The notes beneath the pieces were generated by a model, which saw nothing but the letters and a program-made list of their open reading frames with translations, had not been told where the DNA came from and did not search any database. DNA of 64,000 nucleotides from Rotaria macrura (Eukaryota; Rotifera; Eurotatoria; Philodinida; Philodinidae), in contig OENT01000363.1 in NCBI GenBank assembly GCA_900239685.1, forward strand, positions 1 to 64,000. The letters are read 5' to 3'. Below, piece after piece: positions 24,600 through 37,111 of the stretch (position 1 is the first letter of the stretch; each line of letters opens with the position of its first letter). Both the position numbers and the translations under genes were made by a program.

Positions 24600-25650
24600 G
24601 TTTTTTATATGATTTCTAATGAACAAACAACTAAAAATGTTTTAGACATCTGTAAAAATCATGCTTCAAACAACTTTCATGTAAAATGCAATCTCACGAG
24701 AGATGATTCACTTTTTCCTATTTGATTGATATAGTTATGTGAAATAGATATTCTATTGACAAATTCTTAGCTCGTTCGAGCAAAGGTAAAACCTTTCAAA
24801 AAAAAATATGATACTTTTATGGATCCTGTTCGGTACATTAAACGAATATTCTCAAGTTTATCCTTTATTTGCACGTAATATACAGAACTCTGTTAAAATG
24901 TAACTATTGCTACCTCTTCGTTCCTTAACACCTTTACATGCTCTTGAAAGCTGTATGAAAAATTTATCTTCAACATTTTATGCGTTGAAGAGCATTGCCT
25001 GGGTGAAGATATACCTATGTTCTGTAAGTGATAAACTGTCACCAAATGGATAACAAACATTTATCCCATCAGTGGTTCATTGTGAAATAGTCGTACAAAC
25101 TTTCGAAATCGTAAACATTTCTTTTGTTTCGGCAGTGATTGCCAAGTTGAAATACAGAGAGCAAAGAAGAAACAAAGGATTTAGTTTGCACAATGCATAT
25201 CACAGATATGCTAACTATAATATCATCCAATAAAGATAATGTCTGCTTTAAAACAGTGACATGAAACGAACAAAGAATTTGAGACGATGAAAAATTATCT
25301 TTTTTGCCATGTCTGCAAGAGAAAGCAATGATCGTTCGATAAAGCCTCTGAAATGTATTTAAAATCTCTTTTTGTTTAAACGAATTTCAATCCTTAACTA
25401 GAAGATAAACTTATTAAAACAGCAGAAGGGTCGAGAGTTGAAATAATTACCAGTATACTAACTACTAAAGAATACTAGAACGAATCATATTAACTTATGA
25501 GAATACTTAGGAAAATCAACGATTTCCATTGCTATTTTTTTCTCACGAGTGAACAGATGTGTTTAGATTGTGGGTAAATTTACATTTTTTTCTAATTCAA
25601 GTGAATATAAAACACAGAAGTAAACATCTTCATTAGTATACGAAAATCGC
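24600..25650. other. Non-coding spacer
   Basis: No gene or organised repeat could be supported between the family A copy and the inverted-repeat element that follows. Confidence 0.5.
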
Positions 25651-25964
25651 TAAAGGCGATTATAAAGTTTTCGCCAAAAGGCGGGATATATAGAGGTGTT
25701 TATGGAGGAAGACTTCCTCTATCCGGTGGTGTATATATTATCAAAGTCTGTTGTGCACCGATGACATAGAAAATTACTATCACATTCGCTGTAGTGCATA
25801 ATGAAAGGCAGCGAATGTGGCGTCATCGATCGATATCATCGGTGCGTACAACAGAACTCAATAATATATATGTATACCACCGGACAGAGGAACTCTTCCG
25901 CTCTCAATAAACACATGTCCCGCTTTTTCGTCAAAACCTGACATGAAACTTATAATCGCCTTTA
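25651..25964. mobile_element. Small long-TIR element (MITE), probable TA duplication
   Basis: This is a 314-bp inverted-repeat unit. The left end TAAAGGCGATTATAA (25651) is mirrored by TTATAATCGCCTTTA ending 25964. Internal paired motifs are TCCGGTGGT-TATA against TATA-CCACCGGA, TCTGTTGT-GCACCGATGA against TCATCGGTGCG-TACAACAGA, and ATTCGCTG against CAGCGAAT. Arms of about 140 bp fold over a short centre. If the outer TA is the target duplication, this is a Tc1/mariner-type MITE. No coding capacity. Confidence 0.8.
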
Positions 25965-26373
25965 AATCAAAAGATATTGACTACAATTTTTCTTAGGATA
26001 AAAGGATTTCGTTGAATTATGAATATTACAAAACTCATGATTGATCTATTGACAAAAATGAAAATCTTAAAATATTAATGGTAAGAATGACGATGATTCA
26101 TTTAAAATACGATTACTACAAGAAAATATTGAATTTTATTAAATAAAAAACCTGTTACTTCTTTCTTTAACCTTCATTTGAGACAGACTTCTGAAGAAAA
26201 ACGATCTATTTATCTTTTCTTAATCGATATTAGTTACTCTTTCTCAAAGAGAATAACATTTATCGGCGCATGATCTCAGGATTTTTTATCACAGTTTTAA
26301 AATCTATTACGTATTTTACAATAATTTGAAGTAGTAGTCTACATTCGAATCGAAAGTATCCTTCGACTGTTCT

Positions 26374-29300
26374 ATGTTTCGTTTCTCGACAATGAAAAAT
26401 TCTACAAATCAAGTTTGGATTATATTTCTAATTTTGGTTTATTATAAATTATCTGTACAAGCAAACGAAAGAACTTCTGAGAATTCATACTATCGTTGTA
26501 CATCAATGAAGAATAGAATTGCAACGAAGTTGATCGAAAACGACTATCATGATTTCGTGCAATGTCATCATGCTGCCGAGAATTCCGACGAATTTCTGAA
26601 TGGTAAAAAAACATTATTATGATTATCTGTAGGAAGAATAAATTATTTGAATGCTGAAATGAAAATCAAGCTTGTATTTATTTTCTTATTCCAAGTAATT
26701 TTAAAAGTATCCATAAACTTGTTTAGAAAATACTTCATTTTGTCTCTATTCATTTTCGATGACTAGAGTATAGAATCGGGAACTATGTAGTGATCATACA
26801 TATAGAATGTATAGATCATGTAAGAGAAGGACGAAATATTTTTAGGATGATTGTTGTTTTAATGAAGCATAGTCGTTTGAAGTACGGAGAAGAACATTTA
26901 AAAACAAAGTGTGAATTATACGAATCTTCTACATTTGAATGTAGTGTTGACAGAACTTAAATTTGTCCTCTTTAGGTAATAGCTGATTTGAGACAGAATG
27001 TCTATGAACGCACTACACGAGATTCCTCTGTTTTCCTTGATATGAGACTACATTTTGGTATCCCTTACGCTGATAGATGTAAAAGTTGATGAAGATGAAC
27101 GTAAGTGAACTTTTAACTAGAGTCCTGCGGGACAGTCCCGAATCCCGAAAAATCCCGCTTATCCTGTCCCGCGGGACAAACGGGACTGTCCCGATAATAT
27201 TTCGGGACGGGACAAACGGGAACGGGACTAATCAAAAAAATTCGGGACGGGACAAACGGGATTCGGGACTATTCGAAAAAAACAATGTCCCGAATTCTAA
27301 AATCCCTATATCTAAACCTGTTAGGCATTTGGCACTTTTATTATAAAATCGATATTTTAGGAGAAAAAAATCTGGAAGTCGTATCAATGTATAATCTACA
27401 CACTCAAAAGAGCTCGAAAATGCATTTTTTTCATTTTTCTGACGAAAACTTGAAATTTTGAGGAAGAGGGGAGGGCGCTGAATTAACAAAAACTTATTAA
27501 TTATAAGTATATCTAAACGTATGTGTTTTTCTGGTCTATCTGAATTGAGCGACATTAATTGGTGGATACCATAATTGATCAATACTAAAATTAGTCGATA
27601 CGAAAATTGATCGATACGAAAATTAGTCCATGTAAAAGTTACTCGATACAAAAGTTATTCGAAACGAAAATTAATTAACGTTAATTGTGTGATACAAAAA
27701 CTTATCGATGCGAAAATGAATTGACATGAAAAATACTCGAGTTTAATGAAAAGAGAATAATCTTCTAAAACTTGCAGTTGATAGCTACTATTATAATAAT
27801 TTAAATAATAAAAAAATAAATTTCAAACAATCATAGAACAATTATAGACATAAAAAAGTACATATTTATCTGATATATGGGGTATTGTTATAGAGATAGA
27901 TTACTTTAAATGAACTTTTAAACTTTGAATAAAATCTATCACAATAAGCTCGGTTTTACTAATCTAATAATGACAGGATCCAAATGTTCTTGATAATTTA
28001 TATTAAGAGCTAATTTGCTATGTAAACAGGAGTGTATTTTTTTTCTCAAATATTTACATTTGCACATTTATTTGAGCACAACAAGCGGTGTGGGTGTAGA
28101 TTTTCGATCTATCCAAACTTCAGTCACACACATATGGACACACCCTGATTATTAATTCAGATTTCTACTTGAAAGTACCAGTTTCTATTTTTATTAAAAA
28201 AAACTTAACTTTAGTCTTACATTTCTCGATCTCTTTTCATATTGATCAAGTTCTTACTACTCTATTTTCCAATTGATTGTATAGAAAAGGTGTCTTGTTT
28301 TCGTCGGAGGAACGATACGGCATCTAAACACTTTTTGTCAACGGGACAAACGGGATTTTACGGGACAACTCGAAAAAACTTCGGGACGGGACAAACGGGA
28401 TTCGGGACTATTCGAAATTTTACGGGACGGGACAAACGGGATTCGGGACAATCGAAAGTTTGTCCCGCAGGACTCTACTTTTAACGGCACATTTATATAT
28501 TTTTTATTGGATGTTTTAGCAAAAATATAATTAATCATTAGCTATGATGCTATGTTAGGTACGAAAACAAACACTCAATAGATGCAAATTATTTTACTTT
28601 ATGCAATAACGTTAGCCTAGCAAATGAATCATACACTCGCAACGTTACTCAGGGATAAAATCTATAGGTCTCGATGATTAATAAGCTGATTAAACATTCT
28701 GGAAAAAAAAAGTGAAGGGATATTCGATACTTTTTATAGCTTATTCAATCATTCGAGGGTAATAATTCATTTATTGGCACAACAACTAGTGAGGAAGGAA
28801 GAATTTAGTCTAGTACAAAGATATCAAATACATTTTGTAAAAATTCTCGAAATAATTCGTTGCTGAATAAATGTTATTTTTTTCAAAATAATTAAGTAAT
28901 TTCAATCAACCTCAAATAATACAATGAATTGATGAAAAATCATTTTTATTAGCTTTCCATTTCAGAACTTCGTGAAATTGCACATAGCATTTTTCTTTTT
29001 GCTTTTGGAAATTACTCTTCGTTCTCTTATGAGCACATTTATGTAATCACTTAATTTGAATATCGTTAACAGACGAGTTCTTCTTGGTTTTTCTTTAAAT
29101 TAAAATATGAATGAATCGAAATGATTAACCACACGTGTATCTAGTAAATTGAAGTTGATGAAGAAAAACAGTTACCATATATTGCGTGTCAATCGTTTTA
29201 AACACAAATGAATGCACTCAATTAGGATTAGCTCAAAGTTCTATGTTTTTATGAAAAAGAATGAAAATGATTTTCTTTGTTCTTAGATCATTATCGGACA

Positions 29301-32300
29301 AATCTATTTATTGCAAATTCATCTGTAATCGAAAGCAACAATCGTATATTAATGATCGATACTAATCTATATTTAAATTCAATTACTAATGGTATAACAT
29401 GAGTATACTTTCAACAACTATGTTATCTATCATTTTTCAGATGTTGCAAATAAAATTCCATTGTTTACGAATACTTCAATCGTTACACAGAAAGCAGAAG
29501 GAAAACTACCGTATTCAAAAATGAGCACTTCATCTTTATTTATTTCGACATCTTGTAAGAATACGATTGCGAGCGAAGTCATGAAAATCTCAAATAGCTC
29601 ATCTGTACACAACGAAGTATGAAGATATTTCATGAAAAATAAAATTATGAAAATATTTATTCATCTGATCATTATAGAACGAAGTAATTCGTACATGTCA
29701 TCATCATCAGAACAATATTCATACGATTCAAGTCGTTAATTCTCTCATGAATGATCTTTCATTTGTAATCCAACAAAAGTGTTCACTTTCATCAAAACGA
29801 GCATTGACGATTCATGAAATAGATAATTTGGTCGGTCAATTTAATTCTACCGTTATCATAAATAGAACTGACTTATTTCTAATGGCTATCTTACCAAATC
29901 AAAATGACAAGGATATTATTCTTGGCATTTCATTTCAATCCAATGTCGGTGGTGAATTTATTCGCTATTCTATTCTAGAAAGTATTGTTAATACAAATAT
30001 TTCGGCTGCAGCTGTCATTAGTCCAGATTCATTAACTGATGTTTCGCATCTCAGTATGTTCATCATTGATCAACCTACATATTTTCATCGAATCATGAAT
30101 ATAACGAACAGAAAAATTGTTTCATCAATAATTACCGTCAAAATACGACGACACAGATCGTCTTCAGATCGCATGAAAATTTCATTGTATTTTACTAAAA
30201 GCTTTGAGTATGACAGTTTAATGAATAGTACAACGATTGGTAATTTAACATGTTCGTATTATAATATGGCTACGTTAGATTGGGATGAAACAGGATGTAC
30301 TGTGCCGATTTACAATTCTCTGTATAACCGGTATGAATGTCATTGTAACCATTTGACTACATTTGCTCTTATATATACGGCTACTTCACTCAGCGATGAT
30401 ACTGAAACGACAGAAAGTAAATATATTAAAATATCTTAATCAATATAGATAGTATCACTGGTTCTTTTTTCTAACTGAAATAATTTCTAATGTTCCTAGT
30501 ATTTAACTAACAGTTATTTATATACGCCAGTTGAGCTTCAATAGACTATATATAACCATCATAGTCATCTTCAAGACTCAAAATGTTTAGTTAAACTTGT
30601 CACAACTATATTATTCGATAGTCATTGGGCGTTGAATTTAGATTTAGAAATGATTTCAGCATTTACTATTTCTTCAATAAACAATCGTTATTTTCATTAT
30701 TGAATATGTGTTCTCGATAGAGAACAGCACAAAATTATCTTTTACTATTGATGTATATATATATCAGCTAGATGATAGCAGTCTATGCGAATAGAAACGA
30801 TTTACATCTTTCATGTCTTAGAATTATTTTAATAATTAAGTTCAGAACTATCTTTTCCTACAAAATCAATTTTATGACACTCGTCTGTGATTGTTGTCTA
30901 CTTCTATATTTATATCAACATCTATGTAATCATTTTCTTCGTTTTCCGTTGAAATCTCATCTTCATTTCGAAAATGATAAATACTATTGTTTAACAGAAA
31001 GCATCGTTCATTAAACGTTTTCATCATCTATAAGTAACTAAATATAACCAGTACTATTTTTGATGATGTCAAGCAATGAATCACTAATCAGTGATCATTT
31101 CTTTTACACGATTCTGATTCATTCATGTGCTACTGATAAACAATATTTACAAAGTATGAAGAAATATTCGTAAACAGGAAAAAAATATCACATACATCCA
31201 TCAAACTGATATAAAAATCTATATGTACAAGAGAAGTGTTATATTAAGAGTGGATCTAATTTTTTGTATGAGAGTTGATATCGATTGAAAATTATAAGAA
31301 CTAATCATACGTTGTAAATCTAACTATAAATCTTAAAACAAGAAGATTGTAATTTTATTAAAAGTAAGAAATGAATTGAATTAATCATTTTTCAACTTCG
31401 TCCGAATATAATTCTATGACAATTCTTTTAATTTTTATCTTTAATATCTTATAGAACAGAGATTGGAGGCATAGAAAGTTTTTTCTAGGCAAGGTTTTAT
31501 TTTGTATTTCCACGTCGATTCAGCTAATTTTAATTAATTTATGTAATGATATCCAAAATAGAATAGAAACAAATAATAGATATGTTACATTGTCAGAAAG
31601 AACTGTTGTTATCGAGAAGTCTCCTTCAAGAAATCAAATTTGAATCGATCTTTATTATATTTTTGAATGCAAAATTATTTCTTCAAAAAGATTAACCAAA
31701 TAAATTGTGTCAAAAAGTTCTTCATTATCATGAGTGAAAAATCTTTTTGAATCAGTCTTGTGATGATGTTATGCGAAATGTTTCGTAATTGCTACAAGAA
31801 TTTTCTTTTGAATCATCTATAATTACAAAATTCGTAAATTATCATATAATTACTATTATGTATGAACAACATTTCTAACAAGGCTTTCAATTCATTCTAT
31901 AGACATCAAGAAATTTTGAAAAGCGACTCTTAAAAATGAATGTTGCCAAAAGTGTATCAATGCATGACTAAACTTGCAAATATTGAATCAAAAATTTCAT
32001 TTCTGTCAGTATTTATTCTTTGCTATAGAGTTTCTACATGAGCTGCCACACGAACACATTCATTCATGAATATGTTTTCAATATCTAATTGACACGTAAC
32101 TGCTTAAGGTAGAAAACAAAATATCATATGATTGTCATTTTGTTAACATCTTTTCAATCAATATAGAGATTCTAATTAGAAGAATAATCATAGATCTATT
32201 CAATACAACACAATTGACATATAGTCAATGAGTGTATTGATTTCTAGATGTACATTGAAAAGAATTGTCATGATTCGCACATAGTCAAGAATGTGTGATC

Positions 32301-34517
32301 GAAAGTCTAACCAATACTTAATTACTTTATTATTGAGTGTGATTAAGGATTTTATTGAAGAAATCAACCATAGATTCTATCTCTATTGAAGTTAATGTTA
32401 TTGATTTCTTATCTTGTTTATTTTAAGTTCCGATTAGTGTTTCACAGATTGTGCAACAGAGCGTGCACGATCTAAGCACAATAATAACAACAACAAGAAC
32501 AACTATGCTTTCAACAACAACAACAACAACAACAGCTATGCTTTCAACAACAATAAGAACAACTATGCTTTCAACAACAACAATAAGAACAACTATGCTT
32601 TCAACAACAACAATAAGAACAACTATGCTTTCAACAACAACAACAACAACAACAATAAGAACAACTATGCTTTCAACAACAACAACAACAACAACTATGC
32701 TTTCAACAACAACAACAACAACAACTGTAAATTCATTGTCAACACTAAACTTGACGTATTATTCGAGTATTTGCAATGACTCAACTAATGTACCCGTGTA
32801 TAATGAATGTCTGTTCATTGTCGAAGCTCAAGTATGGCATGAAAACTTGTGCAGTACTTTTCTATTGTTCTAAATGTTTTAGAATAAATCAACGGATATC
32901 ATTAGACGAAATGATAGTTGCCAAAACTCGACTCACTTGGCATACATGCTGACAGTTTACTATGCATCAATTGTGCATTCTGATTCTTTGTTGAGTTCGA
33001 ATGAATATTTGTCACCGGATATAATCGATTCAAGAGTCGGATGTCTGGATAGATCAATTGCTATTTCTGCTGCGACATCATTTATAATGTCAATAGCAAT
33101 GAATGAAAACAGTAATAATATTGTTGGTGCTTGGCTTAAAGAAGGAAGTAATGGTAGTATTGTGAATAAACCTAATATGGCTACGATACTGAGCACGAAC
33201 ATTACAGTAGCAGCTATTTTTGATAATACTACTCTATCTAGGATGAGACGACAAAATATATTATTAATTGCTAATCCAAAAGATTTTCGTCAATTGAATG
33301 TAACGAATAATGGTATAGTTATTTCATCAATAGTCATTGCTAATCCCAGCTATAATACCGATGATATGAGACAGGTGCATATTTCATTATATTTTCAGAT
33401 ACTACCCGATACAAATATAACCGATATTTCTATTGATGCTATTAGGTGCGGATATTATGATATGAAAAATGCCTTATGGAATGATGCAGGTTGTACAAAA
33501 CCAATACATAACCATACATTTGATCGGTACGAATGTAATTGTAATCATTTAAGTTCTTTTGCTCTTCTCTGGCTACCAAGATCTAGTGTTGAATCTAACC
33601 TCAAGCTTGAAGATATACTTTCACTTGTGTTTCAATGTGTGTCTATATTGTGCTTCCTAGCAGTGATAATTCACAGCATTATTATTTATATCATGAACTC
33701 AAACGTAAAAATTAAAGTAACAAATCTAATTCCATTGATTTCTTCGGCAAGTACTACCGTTCTCTTTATTTTCTATGTGGCACTTGTTTTAAGTGTTCAT
33801 AGAAAAAATCAACTGTTCGACAAACATCAATGTTCTACTGCTACCACAATTCTCATGTTGTTCGTCTATTTCTTTATCATTTTTATGTTCTGTACAAAAT
33901 CTAGTATTGCTTGCATGAATTATATTCGGTTTATTCGTATGTTTCCACCAAACACATTGAAAACACTTTATATCTTGTTAAGTATTTCGTTTATTATTTC
34001 AATTATGGCTGTTGCATTTGCTATCGGTTTCAATTCGAATTCTTCGTTTCGTATCATTTATTTATATTCAAATCGTATTTGTTGGTTCGAACAATCTGCT
34101 ATCCGTTATTTTTTACTAATACCCGCTTGTATTTTTCTTTCGATTAATATTCTCGTACTTCTTCTCGTTCTCAAACGAATGATCGATCATGTATCCAATG
34201 CCACTTCACCTCATCAGTCCTATAATCGAACGAAAATATGTGTTTTAGTTTTAATTTGTTCGAGTATCACACAAGGTGTTTGTTGGTTTCTAGGTCCATT
34301 CTTGTTAACGTTTGGTTCTACAGCTGGTGGTATTTTATCGTGGTTTTTTGTTGTTTGCAATGCACTTGAAGGTCTATGGACGCTCATTCTTTACATTGTT
34401 ATTCGAGGACAACATATGGATCAACAAAAATATGCTATCGCAGCAAAAGAACTTCGGAAAAAGAAATCTTTCATATTTATCAACGATAAACATATCAATG
34501 GTCAATATATTTTTTGA
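26374..34517 (+). CDS. Adhesion GPCR with two GAIN/GPS modules and a Thr-rich linker
   Basis: Six exons join in phase to 1095 residues: 26374-26602, 29287-29391, 29441-29616, 29678-30416, 32428-32831, 32883-34517. Residues 1-30 are a signal peptide (core W-I-I-F-L-I-L-V-Y-Y). Module 1 ends in a GPS near residues 360-395 (C-S-Y-Y, W-D-E-T-G-C, C-H-C-N-H-L-T). No membrane span follows it. Residues about 433-519 are a Thr-rich repeat linker. Module 2 repeats the same pattern and ends in a second GPS near 740-772 (C-G-Y-Y, W-N-D-A-G-C, C-N-C-N-H-L-S). Seven hydrophobic spans follow (about 790-1063), with the family's ECL1 cysteine (H-Q-C), an ECL2 C-W and a TM7 N-A-L-E-G-L-W. GPS sites self-cleave at H-L/T or H-L/S, and both keep the needed residues. 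The exon 4 to 5 join spans 2.0 kb and is the weakest; otherwise module 1 would be a separate truncated gene. An alternative start is Met7. The ligand is unknown. Confidence 0.75.
27118..28477. mobile_element. Non-autonomous hAT-type element with 8-bp target duplication
   Basis: A 1360-bp element sits in the first intron of the adhesion GPCR gene. It is flanked by perfect direct repeats CTTTTAAC (27110-27117 and 28478-28485). Its ends are the inverted repeat TAGAGTCCTGCGGGACA (left) and TGTCCCGCAGGACTCTA (right). Subterminal zones at both ends hold many copies of CGGGACGGGACAAACGGGATTCGGGACTATTCGAAA-type units, as expected for transposase-binding repeats. The AT-rich centre carries no transposase. 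The 8-bp duplication is typical of hAT. Confidence 0.9.
32486..32725 (+). repeat. Coding minisatellite, Thr/Ser/Met-rich
   Basis: A roughly 30-bp unit containing ATGCTTTCAACAACAAC with or without AATAAGAACAACT is repeated about seven times inside GPCR exon 5, giving S-T-T-T-I-R-T-T-M-L and length variants. All units keep the frame. The encoded linker would be extended and rich in O-glycosylation sites. Confidence 0.9.
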
Positions 34518-35190
34518 TCTTCAAAGAAATCTTTCTCGTCCAGTTATGATGATTGCTAATTTATCGACAAATGAATATGACACTTAGTTGTTGAAACAAT
34601 AACTACGACAATTTCTTTTTAAATAATAATTCTTTTCGAAATATTTATCAACTTGTGGGTGGCTTTCAGATACATTAGAAAATCATAATTAAAATATTCT
34701 CATATCTCTCACAAATATAATTTCTAGTAACCATAAATAAACATATTTTCATATGAAAAAAAGCAAGAATTTACTCAATAGAACTGTTTCAAGTCAACTA
34801 TAATTGAGAAATATTTTCTTACTTTAAACAAAACCTATAAGTGGATTGTCTCAGTTATCAACACTTATGTAACACAATAATGACATTAAAACGAATCGTT
34901 AACTTTTAAAAGATTTTAAACGTTCTATGAAAATAATAGTTTTTATTTTGCTAAACATTATCATTTGGTCGATGATTTCTCTATTATTTTCTTGTATTTT
35001 TGATTCATTTTCAAAACATCTCAAAATGATGATCATGTTTATATCGATCATTGACAAAAATATCGCCCTAGTAAATATCAAAACATCTGATCTTACTTTA
35101 TTCTACGAACTTTTCATCGATAGTTGGAAATCTCTCGAATGAAATATAGTAAAATAAATATCAACATAGATGTGTAATACATGGGTTTTT
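34518..35190. other. GPCR 3' UTR and spacer
   Basis: Probably the 3' UTR followed by non-coding DNA. A 71-codon frame at 34927-35142 overlaps an antisense one and has no recognisable domain. Confidence 0.45.
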
Positions 35191-36066
35191 GTGTACTCAA
35201 AAAGAGAGTACACTCTAGAATCGGTCAGTGTGTCCGGCCGGCCGTTAACACGATAACTCTTTACAAATACATTCGATTGAACGGAAATTTTGTGCACAGA
35301 ATTGTCTGATGAATATCTCGGTCGAGTTCGAAGATGAGAAGGATCCGGCAAGAAATGGCTGAGTTATCGAAAAAATTGTCATTTTCCATCGAACAATCCC
35401 TGAGGGGTGGTACAGGGATTTTTTCAAAAAAAGCTTTTTTTCTCAGAATTATCCACAACGTATATAAATCGACTCAGTTTTTAACGCTGATTCCGAATCT
35501 GATATTAGTTTTGAACCAAGTCGCAGCTTTCTAAAAGAACATCGCCTGCAAAAAAGTCTCGAAATAAACAGAAACTGCATCCCGAAACTAAATTGCCTAG
35601 ATATGTCTTAGTTGAAGAGTAGTGTTGCGGTTTCCCAAATACCTGGTTCTGTAGCTATTTAAAAGGACTATCGAAAGGTAAAAACCCGATGTCAATAGAT
35701 ATTAATATTGACCAAACCATTCCTGAGGGGTGGTACAGGGATTTTTTCAAAAACCTTTTTTTCTCAGAATTATCCACAACGTATATAAATCGACTCAGTT
35801 TTTAACGCTGATTCCGAATCTGATATTAGTTTTGAACCAAGTCGCAGCTTTCTAAAAGAACATCGCCTTAAAAAGGTCTCAAATGCACAAAAACTGCATC
35901 TAGAAACTAAATTGCATAGATATGTCTGATATGATCAGTAGTCTTGGAGTTTCCCAAAAAGGTTTACCAAGATACTTCTTCCGTGCACACATTCTAGAAT
36001 GACTGATTTGTCTCATTCACTTTTTGAAGTACACATAACTCTCGGACGTAAGTTCGAAGTTTTCAC
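35191..36066 (+). mobile_element. Interspersed repeat family A, copy 2 (composite)
   Basis: The copy starts with the terminal hairpin GTGTACTCAAAAAGAGAGTACAC (35191-35213) and runs to about 35640. From about 35719 it restarts at CCTGAGGGGTGGTACAGGG and runs a second time through the downstream half to 36066. The first part carries the CTTAGTTGAAGAGTAGTG variant also seen in copy 3. The second carries the GATATGATCAGTAGTCTTGG variant of copy 1. It is therefore a nested or recombined insertion of two subfamilies. Confidence 0.8.
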
Positions 36067-37111
36067 ATTTATTTACTCATATGATTGAGATATTATATTT
36101 GAAATGAATTCATATTCGTGAACACTATAGAGTGAATCAAAATTTGAAGTAATTTTACACTAGATCTTTTATCTACATATGAGAGAGTGTATGTCATGTA
36201 ATTGTTCTATATTGCATAGGTAAATTTATCGAAAGACTGTCGATTTTCGACTAAACCAATCGATGTTTGCGTTTACAAATTGAGATAATCCATATATGTT
36301 ATCGAAGTATATTAGGTTTATGCCTTTTCAAGGAAAAGAAAATGAAAAACGTAGCTTTTCTTCTTAACGCATCATTAACAAGTAGAAAACATAAATTGAA
36401 ACTTCTAAATAGAAACTATTCGAAATCCTTCTGAAATACAAATACTTATCATTGATTAATATTTTCTAAAATATAAGTCATACTTGATGTTTCACAATAA
36501 GTCATTTGTTTGTACATCGATATCTATCATTTAAAGTAAGAATTCTTATTGATTACTGATACATTCTTTATATACAATAGTATTAGAATAACGTCTCGAA
36601 TTAATATTGATTCAATACATGATGTTTTTGTTTAATTGTAATTATTTACATTTTTGATTAGAACTAGAATTCGAATTCTAAGTAGACTTCCATATCTTTA
36701 TTTTCTATTTTGAGTCTTGTTGATGTACTTTTGTTTCTCTTGCTAGTATGTTCCATGATCTAAGCCAGATGCGGATACGAGAAAGAATATATAGTACATA
36801 AGTGAGAATAAGATGTATGTGTTTTGACATTTAGATAGAAAAAGGCAACAAAAATATAGATAGGAGAGACAAAATGATCACGTTACAGAAACATACTATT
36901 TTTAAACCATAAATGATTTCCCTTAGTTTTAGCTTTTCAACGCAAAGTGCACATACGAGCACAATGGTATGTTCAATGCAATAGGTGGCAAACCTTCGTT
37001 TATGACAAACAACAATAACAACAACAACAACAACAAAAAGAAGAAAACAAGATAAAGAACAAAATTTCACACGAAGAGAACATCACACTATGGAAATAAA
37101 CCAAAAGACAA
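36067..37111. other. Spacer and 3' flank of the zinc-finger gene
   Basis: The part nearest 37111 is probably 3' UTR of the minus-strand zinc-finger gene, including a GTT/AAC repeat near 37011-37037. The rest is AT-rich with no supportable gene. Confidence 0.45.

Noticed and set aside
30772-31014. Cys-rich hydrophobic 80-codon frame in the GPCR intron
   Set aside because: No signal-peptide cleavage pattern, no splice partner in phase with 32428, and it is embedded in AT-rich intron sequence.
36750-36770. Alternative last exon of the zinc-finger gene (acceptor near 36761 giving D-H-G-T-Y and stop)
   Set aside because: It is possible, but the acceptor at 37126 (TTTGTTGATGCAG) is stronger and closer. 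Kept only as an alternative.
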